Assembly (NCBI GenBank): GCA_964626735.1
Contig: CAZVIJ010000023.1
Coordinates: forward strand, 1-26,405
DNA from: CAZVIJ01 sp964626735
GTDB taxonomy: Bacteria > Patescibacteriota > Dojkabacteria > JAOAGR01
Direction of reading: 5' to 3'
Length of the DNA: 26,405 bases
Part shown: one piece after another, positions 6,967 through 14,726 of the stretch
Layout: every line of letters starts with the position of its first letter
How positions within the stretch are numbered: position 1 is the stretch's first letter
Translations under genes and position numbers: made by a program
Notes under the pieces: generated by a model
Seen by the model: the letters and a program-made list of their open reading frames with translations, nothing else
Database searches by the model: none
What the model was told of the DNA's origin: nothing

Positions 6967-7275
6967 ATGGCAACAGACCAATATCACGAGCCAGTGAATG
7001 AGCTCACCGAAGAGGTGCGCACATTTGCGCGGATGACCCAAGGATTGATCGAAGAAGCAGAAGCGATCAATTGGTATGAACAAAGAATTTCTGTTGAAAA
7101 GGACAGCGATGCTCGAAAGATAATGCAGAACGCCCAGCATGAGGAATTTAAGCATTTCGGGATGGACCTTGAATTTCTACTGAGAAAGAAACCGGAATGG
7201 AGAAAGATGCTCTACGGCATTCTCTTCAAGGAAGGCGACATTGTAGAAAACGGTGATACGGCTGAAGAAAGTTAA
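6967..7275 (+). CDS. Encapsulated-ferritin-like (EncFtn-type) protein
   Basis: A 102-residue helical protein closely resembling the EncFtn family: half-size ferritins that form a ferroxidase centre between two subunits and oxidise Fe(II). The family pattern is visible: YHEPVNELTEEVRTFARM, then LIEEAEAINWYEQRI, then an ExxH motif in QHEEFKHFGMDLEFLLR. Likely metal ligands are Glu32, Glu60 and His63. Family members normally end in a short peptide that targets them into an encapsulin shell and sit beside the encapsulin gene. Here the tail is EGDIVENGDTAEES and no encapsulin is in the window. An in-frame ATG at 6907 is less likely; TACAAT at 6943-6948 lies between the two and favours 6967. The stop overlaps the stop of the convergent membrane methyltransferase-like gene. 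Confidence 0.82.
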   Translation: MATDQYHEPVNELTEEVRTFARMTQGLIEEAEAINWYEQRISVEKDSDARKIMQNAQHEEFKHFGMDLEFLLRKKPEWRKMLYGILFKEGDIVENGDTAEES

Positions 7276-7850
7276 TTAAGTAAAAACTTCGGGATGAATG
7301 CGTGCACCGAGGAGTAATACTTCGCGAAGTCCTTTCCAAGCTTGTCTGAAAGCATTTCTGTTTCCCGAACCGCGAGTATCGCCAAATAGGGCATCAGGTA
7401 CATGTCGCAAAGCACCGTGAAAAGAACCAGATACCAGACACCATGGTTTACGACCGTTAAGAGGCTGCCGAAAATAAAAAGGTAGTTGCCGGCATAAATG
7501 GGATGCCTCAGTTGCGAGTAGACTCCATGCTTGATCAAGTACGTGTCCCGTTTATGGTAACCGGGCCGCGTATGGTTCTGTCCCAAATCGGCTTTAGCCC
7601 GTGAGACTAAATACGCCCCTGCGGTTACGAACACAATCGCAAAAAAATCGACAGCATTGAGCGAAACAACTGTCGAGAGGACATACAGGAAAATTAGGAG
7701 CGGAGCTAAATTAGCGATTTTTAGGATCAAGAGCGTCGCAGAATTTGCGAGCGGCTTCATCGTCTGCTTATCCTCCAAATCGGAATTTGCGAAAGTATAG
7801 AGCAGAATTACCAAGAACATTACGAGTTTGTATACGATCGATGCCCCCAT
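7272..7850 (-). CDS. Isoprenylcysteine carboxyl methyltransferase-like membrane protein
   Basis: A 192-residue integral membrane protein with about five hydrophobic segments. The C-terminal half carries the signature of the ICMT/PEMT-type membrane methyltransferases: GVYSQLRHPIYAGNYLFIFG, then an acidic RETEML stretch and KYYSSVHAFIP near the end. In this superfamily the RHP...YxG motif and following residues bind S-adenosylmethionine at the membrane face. The substrate in bacteria is generally unknown and may be a lipid or small molecule. I chose the ATG at 7850 over the TTG at 7853: the box TAATAT (7857-7862) ends 6 nt before it, predicting a leaderless message. It diverges from the kinase gene and its stop overlaps that of the ferritin gene. 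Confidence 0.82.
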   Translation of the reverse strand: MGASIVYKLVMFLVILLYTFANSDLEDKQTMKPLANSATLLILKIANLAPLLIFLYVLSTVVSLNAVDFFAIVFVTAGAYLVSRAKADLGQNHTRPGYHKRDTYLIKHGVYSQLRHPIYAGNYLFIFGSLLTVVNHGVWYLVLFTVLCDMYLMPYLAILAVRETEMLSDKLGKDFAKYYSSVHAFIPKFLLN

Positions 7851-7900
7851 CAATCTATATTAACCTCTTTATCGAATTTGAAAAGGACGCTGTGGTACAA

Positions 7901-7929
7901 TTGCCTTGCAAGTCAAATCGCATTACACT
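7901..7929 (+). promoter_or_regulatory. Kinase gene promoter
   Basis: TTGCCT (7901-7906), a 17-nt spacer and TACACT (7924-7929) end 7 nt before the ATG at 7937. Transcription should start on the ATG. Confidence 0.55.
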
Positions 7930-7936
7930 GATATAT

Positions 7937-10726
7937 ATGCCATCCTCGATAGAAGTACCTTCAACGCCTCCGGTCCCGAACAAGGCACAAGTACCTTCTG
8001 CGATCCACGGGTACGTAGGCTTGGAGACCAAGGTTCAGGAAGGGCTACGGGCCGATAGCCTCAGCGCCCCGATTGCCGGAGAGGATATCAGTCTGCCGGC
8101 ACTCAAGCAGTATGCCCAAGCGTTTATCGAAAAGCCGACTCCCGTATCGATCGAAATAGATGCATTACTCTCGCTAAATGACGAAACGCCGCCGGAGGAG
8201 CTTGTTCGCAATTTGGGCGAACATGATAAACAACCGATGCTTCCTGCTCATGCGGTGCGGAATGCCGGCGAACGATTGTCGAGCTACTGGATACGCAAAC
8301 GCGATTTGGAAGTATGGAGCGTCCAGCAGGGGATTGAAGACCTAACGGCAGAAAGAAAAGTACAACTCCTCGGAAGTCTCGGGATATCGATTGAGTTGAA
8401 AGATCCTCGGCTTGATGGGATAGAATTCCGCAAAGTCACCGACGGCATCGCGGTAATCCTTCCGAGCGAGCTGTGCGCGCGGATTGCCCTCGATGCTGTA
8501 GAAACAAGGAGCAATACGAAGGAAGTATCTGAAGAAAAGAAAACAGAATTCATAGACGAATGCGATATGTTTGCCTGCATCACCAGGGCAGACAAAAATC
8601 TTGCCGAATCGCTAAACGGATTTCCCGAAGGCGGCAAAGTAATAGTAGCAGCCCAAGGAGCAGCCGAAGAAGCAATAGAACACGAAGAGCTTCAGGAAAG
8701 CCTCGGCATCGAGATTGATCAGGCATACGCCGGCGATATGGTCTACCTGATAAACGACCTTACTCGATTAGGCATACCCAGGGAGAAGGCAAAGACTCGA
8801 GACTTCACCGAACAGGAATTAAAAAAGCTGGAAGGCTTCCGCACGCTGAGGGCAGGCATGTATGACCTCGCAGCCAGGATAAGCATGAACCAACTGTGGC
8901 CGGGTGGGTATGGGCAGTACGGCCTTACGAGGGAATGGGCCCGAAACAATCCTGACTTCGCCAAAACATTCTTCATGATAGAAAGCAGGCTTTGTCAGAT
9001 ATACCACCGCAAAGATTTGCGCGAACACCCAGAACTGAGGGCTGCCCTCGCAAGCGTGTTGAGGGGATACACGATCAATCCGGATGAATTGGTGAAAGTT
9101 CTTTATGCCGAAGACTGCACCGATACGCTGACGATAGATGACCTTAAGCAAATCGCTTCAATCAACGAGGAAAAGATGTTCCGCGACGAGCCGATACCGG
9201 TAGCTCCAGAAGGAGTACGGTACGTTTGGCACAAGCCGATCTTGAAGAGGAACGAAGTAGTAACGATCAATCAGAAGCAGTACACCGTAAGCGAGATCAT
9301 CAATCTCTCTCCCGAAGGCGGATTCGTAGCGACGGCTACAACACCCGACGGCAAAACGGTGTTATTGAAAGTCTCCGGCAGTACAGCACCGGAAGAACTC
9401 GTTACCGGAGTAGAAAACGCGAAACTATTTTACTCCAAGCTTGTACAAAGTTTGCCGAATTCCGAAGGGAAACCGACGCTTTCACAAGCACCGCAACGGC
9501 TTGGGGAGCTGTACCAACATTTGCTGAAGGTCTTGGATGGAAATCCAGGAGCGCTCACCAAACAAAGCGAATCGTTCATCCATGAATATCTCAATAACGT
9601 CAACACAGTGCTAAAAAGAACATTCGGTGACAACTACCTCGGCAACTTCGAATTCAAGGATTACTCGGGTCCGGAATTAGCCAGGCAAGTTCTGGAAACC
9701 GTCTGCAAAGTATCAGACGGCTATCTGCCACAATCGCCAGAGAAGTACAACAAAAAGTGGTATCGCGGCATTGAGCTCGCGAGACAAGAAGCTTTCATCG
9801 AGTCGAACGCATTGGAAAAGTTGAAAGGACTGAGGAATTGCCAAGATCAAGCGAGCCTCGTTCCCGAAGTTATCGACTACGTTTCACAATTTATTCCTGC
9901 TCCGGAGCAGGGAAAAACGCTCGATTACATCTTCTCGACATCCGTTATCGTCATGGAATACGTTCCGGGTACAACGCTCGAGTCAGCGCTTACCGCGGCA
10001 AAAGACGATGCGCTCTTAGTGCTGATGACCGGTCCGGACGGCAAGGCGGCACCATTAACCGGCTTAATGCAGGACCACCTGCATTTCCTCGAAAGCCGAC
10101 TATTCCTAACCTGCAGCATGATTACCGATGCCTACAATATGCATAAGCGGGGAGTCACCAATAGGGACCTCAAGCCGATGAACATCTTGTTCTCGCCACT
10201 ATCGTTCTATACGAGATTCATAGATTTCGAGAAAGGGAATGTGGATGGAACCATGCGCCTCAATCGGTTGGCATCAAGGAAGTTGGAAGATATGCCGGTT
10301 TCCCATGCGTATACCGCACCGGAAGTGTATATCGATTATTCCGATAAGGACCTTATGGCTCGCTTGGGAATTTCCGAAGAAGAAGCGAAAGAGGAATTGG
10401 ATATGGCGATAGCCGACCCGCTCGATAAGCAAGCCGATGTCTTTTCGCTCGGCATGATCATGGTGAGGATGATCACGCTCAAGAACCCCACGGTAGATAT
10501 CCAGCTCATGCCGACGAACCAAGCGACGCGACAAGTCTTCTGGCAGGAGTTGGTGCAAATGATGAATACGGCAGTCCCGCCCGTGCCGAGCCGCATGCAG
10601 GATGTCATACGGAAAGCAGTTAATCCGCGTCGGAAAGGGAGATACCGTGACGCATACGAACTCTACGCGGAATTCGTTGAGGCCTGCAAAGTCTGCTACC
10701 CCGGGGTAATCGAACAGTATCTCTAG
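7937..10726 (+). CDS. Large atypical Ser/Thr protein kinase
   Basis: A 929-residue cytoplasmic protein with a C-terminal Hanks-type kinase domain. Visible elements are a Gly-rich loop (SPEGGFVAT, about 458), beta-3 lysine VLLK (Lys478), a probable alpha-C Glu near 618, hinge VIVMEYVPG (about 671), catalytic loop NRDLKPMNIL (Asp744, Asn749), metal-binding DFE (Asp763), YTAPE (about 792) and DVFSLGM (about 834). All core catalytic residues are present, but HRD is NRD and DFG is DFE. About 140 residues separate the beta-3 lysine from alpha-C, far more than usual. The first 450 residues match nothing I know and have no membrane segment. I chose the ATG at 7937 from its TTGCCT-17-TACACT promoter; the in-frame ATG at 7745 would lie inside the opposite gene. 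It ends 4 bp from a convergent acetyltransferase gene. Confidence 0.88.
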   Translation: MPSSIEVPSTPPVPNKAQVPSAIHGYVGLETKVQEGLRADSLSAPIAGEDISLPALKQYAQAFIEKPTPVSIEIDALLSLNDETPPEELVRNLGEHDKQPMLPAHAVRNAGERLSSYWIRKRDLEVWSVQQGIEDLTAERKVQLLGSLGISIELKDPRLDGIEFRKVTDGIAVILPSELCARIALDAVETRSNTKEVSEEKKTEFIDECDMFACITRADKNLAESLNGFPEGGKVIVAAQGAAEEAIEHEELQESLGIEIDQAYAGDMVYLINDLTRLGIPREKAKTRDFTEQELKKLEGFRTLRAGMYDLAARISMNQLWPGGYGQYGLTREWARNNPDFAKTFFMIESRLCQIYHRKDLREHPELRAALASVLRGYTINPDELVKVLYAEDCTDTLTIDDLKQIASINEEKMFRDEPIPVAPEGVRYVWHKPILKRNEVVTINQKQYTVSEIINLSPEGGFVATATTPDGKTVLLKVSGSTAPEELVTGVENAKLFYSKLVQSLPNSEGKPTLSQAPQRLGELYQHLLKVLDGNPGALTKQSESFIHEYLNNVNTVLKRTFGDNYLGNFEFKDYSGPELARQVLETVCKVSDGYLPQSPEKYNKKWYRGIELARQEAFIESNALEKLKGLRNCQDQASLVPEVIDYVSQFIPAPEQGKTLDYIFSTSVIVMEYVPGTTLESALTAAKDDALLVLMTGPDGKAAPLTGLMQDHLHFLESRLFLTCSMITDAYNMHKRGVTNRDLKPMNILFSPLSFYTRFIDFEKGNVDGTMRLNRLASRKLEDMPVSHAYTAPEVYIDYSDKDLMARLGISEEEAKEELDMAIADPLDKQADVFSLGMIMVRMITLKNPTVDIQLMPTNQATRQVFWQELVQMMNTAVPPVPSRMQDVIRKAVNPRRKGRYRDAYELYAEFVEACKVCYPGVIEQYL

Positions 10727-10730
10727 TACG

Positions 10731-11222
10731 TTAAAGCTCTAAAAAGTAATAGGTGTATTTGGGCTTGAACTTGTTTTTCTTGAAAAGCTTGGTCGATGGC
10801 GCGTTGAAATTCCAAATCTTGGCATTCAGCAGCTTTATGTTTTTTTCTGCGGCAAATTCCTTGGCTTTTTCGATAAGCATCGTGGCGATACCGCGATTTC
10901 GGTAGCGCGGAGCAACTACCAAATCATCCAAGTACAGGATATCACCGGTATACGAGTATTCTTTGCCGGCCTTTTCTATCTCCAGGCGAAGGCAGCCGAC
11001 GACCTTTTCGCTAGTCTTCGCAATCAGCACTCGTTGGTTCTTATGCTTCAGAGCATCGGCAAAGTACTCGGAGACCTTGAACTTCTTGAAAGCCTCGACG
11101 TCAAGGATTTTGGGTTCACTATTGGCATGCATCAACCACATCGGTGCTATGAGCGATTCTAGTTGGGGAATATCCTTTGTTTCAAGTTCACGTATCTCGA
11201 TCGTTTTTTTGCCGGTAGCCAT
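10731..11222 (-). CDS. GNAT family N-acetyltransferase
   Basis: A 163-residue protein of the GNAT superfamily, which transfers an acetyl group from acetyl-CoA to an amine. The acetyl-CoA-binding motif A is clear: LDDLVVAPRYRNRGIATMLI, with the R/Q-x-x-G-x-G/A pyrophosphate loop as RNRGIA. The C-terminal WNFNAPSTKLFKKNKFKP is the typical motif B region. The substrate cannot be told from sequence. The ATG at 11222 is preceded by TAGAAT (11229-11234) with an extended TG motif, 6 nt away, predicting a leaderless message. It follows the anchored CBM96-like gene on the same strand by 28 nt but seems to have its own promoter in that gap. Confidence 0.88.
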   Translation of the reverse strand: MATGKKTIEIRELETKDIPQLESLIAPMWLMHANSEPKILDVEAFKKFKVSEYFADALKHKNQRVLIAKTSEKVVGCLRLEIEKAGKEYSYTGDILYLDDLVVAPRYRNRGIATMLIEKAKEFAAEKNIKLLNAKIWNFNAPSTKLFKKNKFKPKYTYYFLEL

Positions 11223-11250
11223 GGCGATATTCTAGCACACCGGGCTTAAC

Positions 11251-12000
11251 TCAATCGGTACTTCGCTTTGCGCCGGCTAACGTTGGCGTAATCTTCAAGC
11301 TACCCTGCTCACTTTCGAGTACCGGAGTAGGAAGCGCAGTGGGGGTAGGCGTCGATTTGGGGGTATTAGTAGATTTAGGAGCAGAAACATGCCGGTGCGT
11401 TATGGTCAGGTAGGGTTTTTTGTCGGATTCCCTTGAGGCAAATGCCAGCCTGTAGGAGGATTGGGGAATGATGGCGAATGACAATTCGTTAGGGACCGTG
11501 TCTTGGATGTATTTCGTAAAATCCGCTTCCGCCCAATCGTTTTTGAAGGAGCCGCTTATGTAGGCAACCGTCTGTTCGCTAAGCTTCGGTCGTGAGGCAT
11601 ATGTTGCCGAACCTTCAGACCAGACCGAGTTTGCAGTTACCTTGATATCCTGAAGCGTAGAGGTCGCTTCGGTCACCCATACGTGAAGCTGGACATGCTC
11701 GACCGAATTGATATCGACATTCTTAAGGTCGAATTTAAGGTATGCCACTTTCATGGGGTTACTATCGATAACAATTTCCTTTTCGGAACCGAAAGAAGCA
11801 TCTGGCCGTTCCGAGTCGACATACGTATCGTCCTCAGGGTAAAGCGTCTCCACGGATTTTTCGGCGGATGCATTAGAACGGGGATCGATATTTGCATTAT
11901 TGACCATCGAGTTCACTAGTAGGGCGCCGATACCGAGAATGCTGACGAGTCCGATAAATACGTACTTGTCGTTGAGCAAACCAAACCTTGTTGCATTCAT
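11251..12000 (-). CDS. Membrane-anchored DNRLRE/CBM96-like protein
   Basis: A 249-residue protein with an N-terminal membrane anchor (about 14-33) and an outside domain (about 52-205) of the DNRLRE / carbohydrate-binding module 96 type. The diagnostic pattern is present: EDDTYVDSERPDASFGSEKE, then VAYLKFDL, then a W.EG.ATY..RP stretch, then DFTKYIQD, and a closing LAFASRESDKKPYLTI. Such modules bind glycans or act as structural surface domains. A Pro/Thr/Ser-rich tail follows (about 210-249), probably exposed. An upstream in-frame GTG (12018) abuts the -10 box TATATT (12019-12024), so I prefer the ATG at 12000. It diverges from the SUKH gene. Confidence 0.78.
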   Translation of the reverse strand: MNATRFGLLNDKYVFIGLVSILGIGALLVNSMVNNANIDPRSNASAEKSVETLYPEDDTYVDSERPDASFGSEKEIVIDSNPMKVAYLKFDLKNVDINSVEHVQLHVWVTEATSTLQDIKVTANSVWSEGSATYASRPKLSEQTVAYISGSFKNDWAEADFTKYIQDTVPNELSFAIIPQSSYRLAFASRESDKKPYLTITHRHVSAPKSTNTPKSTPTPTALPTPVLESEQGSLKITPTLAGAKRSTD

Positions 12001-12093
12001 GCGAGCAGCTTTCAACACAATATAACATTTTTTAATGTGCGATCACACACATTACGACAAGAAAATTTGTATAATCTTCACCTAAACATTCCC

Positions 12094-12525
12094 ATGACGC
12101 TGCAAGAACACTTACAAACAATTGCACCCGGACAGGAGCTAACGTTTTCGCTTCCCTCGGATGACCTTACGATTGCGTGGGCGGAAGAACGGCTCGAAGT
12201 GCCGTTTCCCCCGGAACTAAAAGCAGTCCTCAAGGAATTCAACGGCTTAATAAAGGCATACACGGACATATTCTTCAGCGTCGACAGAATCGTAAAGGAT
12301 AACCTGCTGCTGCGGACGAAAGAGACATTAAAACCGCTGTACATGAGATTCGATGAGCTTCTCTTCATCGGCGAAGCGGAAAACGGAAATCTTTTCGCGT
12401 TTTCGCGCAACATGGATGGGACATTCAAGACTGGTATCTTCGAGTGGAACCACGAAAACGATAATCGTATCCTCTACGCCGAACATCTCCAGGCGTATTT
12501 GGAAATGAGGGTACTGGAGCGGTAA
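12094..12525 (+). CDS. SUKH (SMI1/KNR4) superfamily protein
   Basis: A 143-residue cytoplasmic protein with the SMI1/KNR4 (SUKH) pattern: an early helix with LPSDDLTIAWAEERL, the hallmark PPELKAVLKEFNGL, a loop and Phe-rich strand, LLFIGEAENGNLFAF, and a late FEWNHENDN followed by a helix. In bacteria these proteins often act as immunity proteins against contact-dependent or polymorphic toxins, but they also occur alone. No toxin gene is adjacent, so the role is open. The ATG at 12094 follows TATAAT (12070-12075) by 18 nt with no Shine-Dalgarno sequence; the in-frame ATG at 12037 would precede this promoter. The stop lies 1 nt from the convergent membrane-protein gene. Confidence 0.8.
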   Translation: MTLQEHLQTIAPGQELTFSLPSDDLTIAWAEERLEVPFPPELKAVLKEFNGLIKAYTDIFFSVDRIVKDNLLLRTKETLKPLYMRFDELLFIGEAENGNLFAFSRNMDGTFKTGIFEWNHENDNRILYAEHLQAYLEMRVLER

Positions 12526-12526
12526 G

Positions 12527-13504
12527 TTATTCTATTTCGTCTCCAGCGAAAACTAGCGAAGAGAGATTCGAGCCGAATGCTCTCCAAAAAGAAAGAATAC
12601 CCACATATTGAAGCGGCCACGTCAGTACCACGAAAAGCGGAATACCAAGTACGGTAAAGCCCTCAAGCGGGTAATTCCCGTATCTCCAGAGGAAGACGCC
12701 GAGATTCTGGAACTCATTCGAAACGGCGCAAAACAATCCGATAACCAGAATCGAAATCAGCGGCGTGAGATAACCATGAAACGTATCCTTCAAAAGCGAC
12801 GTACGCTTCTTCGTATACTCGACGTACTCGCAGATGCACATCAGGGAGACGAAGGCGAGCAGCCAGTACTGGTATGTTATATAGGGGGTCTTGAGCGTCG
12901 TTATATTGTACGTGAAATGGGTAAAGAGCCGTGTATTGTATAACGCTGCGATAGCCACATACAGCATACCGATGCAGCCGACGACAAAAAGCCCCTTGTA
13001 CAAGGTCGGCTCGAATGAATAGTATTTGTAAACCCGCTTGGTACCCGGCGTGAAGTATTTGTCGATAATGAGCTTAACAGCTTCATACGTTACGACGAGG
13101 AACAAAAGATAGAATACCCAACCGCCAAGCAGGTAACCGAACACGATATAATCACTCGTCGACCAGTAGGGGAAATACCAAAAGCCGCCAAGCTCGCAGG
13201 TTAAAACCGAGAAAATTGTCCCCCCAACCAAGCACATATTGAAAAAGCTGCGTTTTTCTTTCGGGGATTTCATAATATCCCGAACGAGCGAATGACCGGT
13301 GATCCGAAGCACGACACCGTCTGCAATAATCAGGAGCCCAAGATAATACGAAGCGCCGAAGAAAAGTGAAGAAAGCTTCGTATGCTGCTCCAACGGTATC
13401 AAAAACCCGACGAACGAAATGAGCGTACACCATAACCCGAACCACAAATCGAATTTCCTGATGTGATGGTAAAGTGCCGAAAGCAGCCCAAGATTCGTAA
13501 ACAT
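12527..13504 (-). CDS. Polytopic membrane protein of unknown function
   Basis: A 325-residue protein with about eight predicted membrane helices spread along its length and aromatic-rich interhelical loops (for example GGFWYFPYWSTSDY near 125 and FLWRYGNYPLEGF near 275). The repeated arrangement of short helices with Glu and Trp at membrane edges recalls lycopene-cyclase-domain proteins, but I do not see a convincing signature and no carotenoid gene is nearby. I prefer the ATG at 13504: TATACT (13514-13519) ends 9 nt upstream, while the alternative TTG at 13510 would be only 3 nt away. It diverges from the DUF6879 gene. Confidence 0.7.
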   Translation of the reverse strand: MFTNLGLLSALYHHIRKFDLWFGLWCTLISFVGFLIPLEQHTKLSSLFFGASYYLGLLIIADGVVLRITGHSLVRDIMKSPKEKRSFFNMCLVGGTIFSVLTCELGGFWYFPYWSTSDYIVFGYLLGGWVFYLLFLVVTYEAVKLIIDKYFTPGTKRVYKYYSFEPTLYKGLFVVGCIGMLYVAIAALYNTRLFTHFTYNITTLKTPYITYQYWLLAFVSLMCICEYVEYTKKRTSLLKDTFHGYLTPLISILVIGLFCAVSNEFQNLGVFLWRYGNYPLEGFTVLGIPLFVVLTWPLQYVGILSFWRAFGSNLSSLVFAGDEIE

Positions 13505-13584
13505 TGGCAATCCAGTATAGGCAATTTAGCACGTGGTGCATATCTTCTGTGTTCCGTATGGATCAATACTTGTATACTCAATGC

Positions 13585-14127
13585 ATGAAAACGCTCGAAG
13601 GCCAACAAGCATACGATTACTGGGATAATTTCTGGGACAAAATGGAGAAGGAGTTTTTCAAGGTTGAGGTCCTGCAATTTTATGGAGAAGATGAATCCGA
13701 GTCGTTGACCAAGTATCTCAACGGCGATGTCGAAGGGGCGCTTGCGATACTCAATGAAGAAGCGAAATCACTTTCCTGGGGAGAAGACAAGCCGAAAGTC
13801 AAGAAAACAAGAATACATATCGTTGAGCAGCCGCTTACACCATACATATTGTGGGAAATTGAAGTCTATCGGAGAAACAACATACCAAAAGTTGGGGAAG
13901 AAATATTCCTGGTGGACAAAAAGAAATTAACCGACGTCGAGCTGCCGGACGGGGATTTCATCATCTTCGATGGCAAGATGGTATCCCAAAACCACTATGA
14001 CAATAACGGAAAAATGAAATCTATTGAATTCTTTGAAGAAACGGACGATATAACTAAATATCTCGAGTTGATGAAGGTCTTGCGAGAAAGGGCGGTGCCA
14101 ATGGAAGAGTACCTTGCGGCGGAGTAG
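13585..14127 (+). CDS. DUF6879 family protein
   Basis: A 180-residue protein matching DUF6879 as I know it: an N-terminal YDYWDNFWDKMEKEFFKVEVLQ, the Y..E.ES...YLNGD stretch, the strand KTRIHIVEQPLTPYILWEI, then a PKVGEEIFLV and DGDFIIFDGKMVSQNHYDNNG segment. In Actinobacteria this family is common beside helix-turn-helix regulators and has no known activity. None is adjacent here, which is unusual. The ATG at 13585 follows TATACT (13573-13578) by 6 nt and is preferred over upstream in-frame ATGs at 13504 and 13558. The last gene 3' to it is convergent (Nudix hydrolase). Confidence 0.75.
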   Translation: MKTLEGQQAYDYWDNFWDKMEKEFFKVEVLQFYGEDESESLTKYLNGDVEGALAILNEEAKSLSWGEDKPKVKKTRIHIVEQPLTPYILWEIEVYRRNNIPKVGEEIFLVDKKKLTDVELPDGDFIIFDGKMVSQNHYDNNGKMKSIEFFEETDDITKYLELMKVLRERAVPMEEYLAAE

Positions 14128-14148
14128 ACTGCGTTATTGACCGCAACG

Positions 14149-14679
14149 CTAACTTTGATTCATAGCGCGTCGAGCTAAGTAAAGCCCTGCGATCATTCGG
14201 GAGTCGTTCAGCTCACCGCTATCGATCAGCGCCTCGAAATCCGCAAACGGATGCCGCACTACTTCAATGCCCTGAATCTCGTCGCCATCAAGCTTGGATT
14301 CCTTCAAGCCGCGAGCGAGATAAATATAGGTGCGTTGCGATAGGTAATTTGGGGTTGTGGTAACAACCGTTAACAGTTCCATAGATTCGGCCTTGTAGCC
14401 GATCTCTTCCTGCAATTCACGATTTCCCGTCTCGAGCGGATCCTCCCCCGGGTCGATCCTGCCCTTTGGCAAGGAAAGCTTAAGCTCGTGGGTTCCCGCG
14501 AAGTAGTCTCGGATGAGGACCAGATCGCCGTCATCGGTAACCGGTACGATCATCGCAGAATTCTTCTTTATGATTATTTCGAAGTTGGCTTCATTGCCGT
14601 TTGCAAACCGAAGCGCAACCTCACGCACGATGAATAACCTGGATGTATACAAATCCTTCTGGGACAAAATCGTTGGCAT
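14149..14679 (-). CDS. Nudix hydrolase, ADP-ribose pyrophosphatase-like
   Basis: A 176-residue Nudix protein. The complete Nudix box is present near residues 80-102: the G-x5-E-x7-REUxEExGU pattern reads GRIDPGEDPLETGNRELQEEIGY, one residue set per position. The glutamates of REL-QEE bind the catalytic Mg2+. The N-terminal strand plus the position of the box and length resemble ADP-ribose/nucleoside-diphosphate-sugar pyrophosphatases, but the substrate is not certain. I prefer the ATG at 14679 over 14721: TATGAT (14686-14691, with an extended TG) ends 6 nt upstream, so the message is predicted to be leaderless. It lies behind the PP2C-like gene on the same strand. Confidence 0.88.
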   Translation of the reverse strand: MPTILSQKDLYTSRLFIVREVALRFANGNEANFEIIIKKNSAMIVPVTDDGDLVLIRDYFAGTHELKLSLPKGRIDPGEDPLETGNRELQEEIGYKAESMELLTVVTTTPNYLSQRTYIYLARGLKESKLDGDEIQGIEVVRHPFADFEALIDSGELNDSRMIAGLYLARRAMNQS

Positions 14680-14726
14680 ACGAAGATCATAACAAAACAC
14701 CGACGAATCAGGTAAGTGCATAAAGG

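Noticed and set aside
7745..7936. 64-codon upstream extension of the kinase ORF
   Set aside because: It runs through the 5' end of the opposite membrane-protein gene and across both divergent promoters; a leaderless-type promoter fixes the start at 7937.
12036..12047. TGTG-CGAT-CACA, resembling half of a CRP-type site
   Set aside because: The spacing is too short for a CRP site, and no CRP-family regulator is in the window.
14131..14149. Small inverted repeat (GCGTT/AACGC) between convergent genes
   Set aside because: A 5-bp stem with a 9-nt loop and no T run is within chance expectation.
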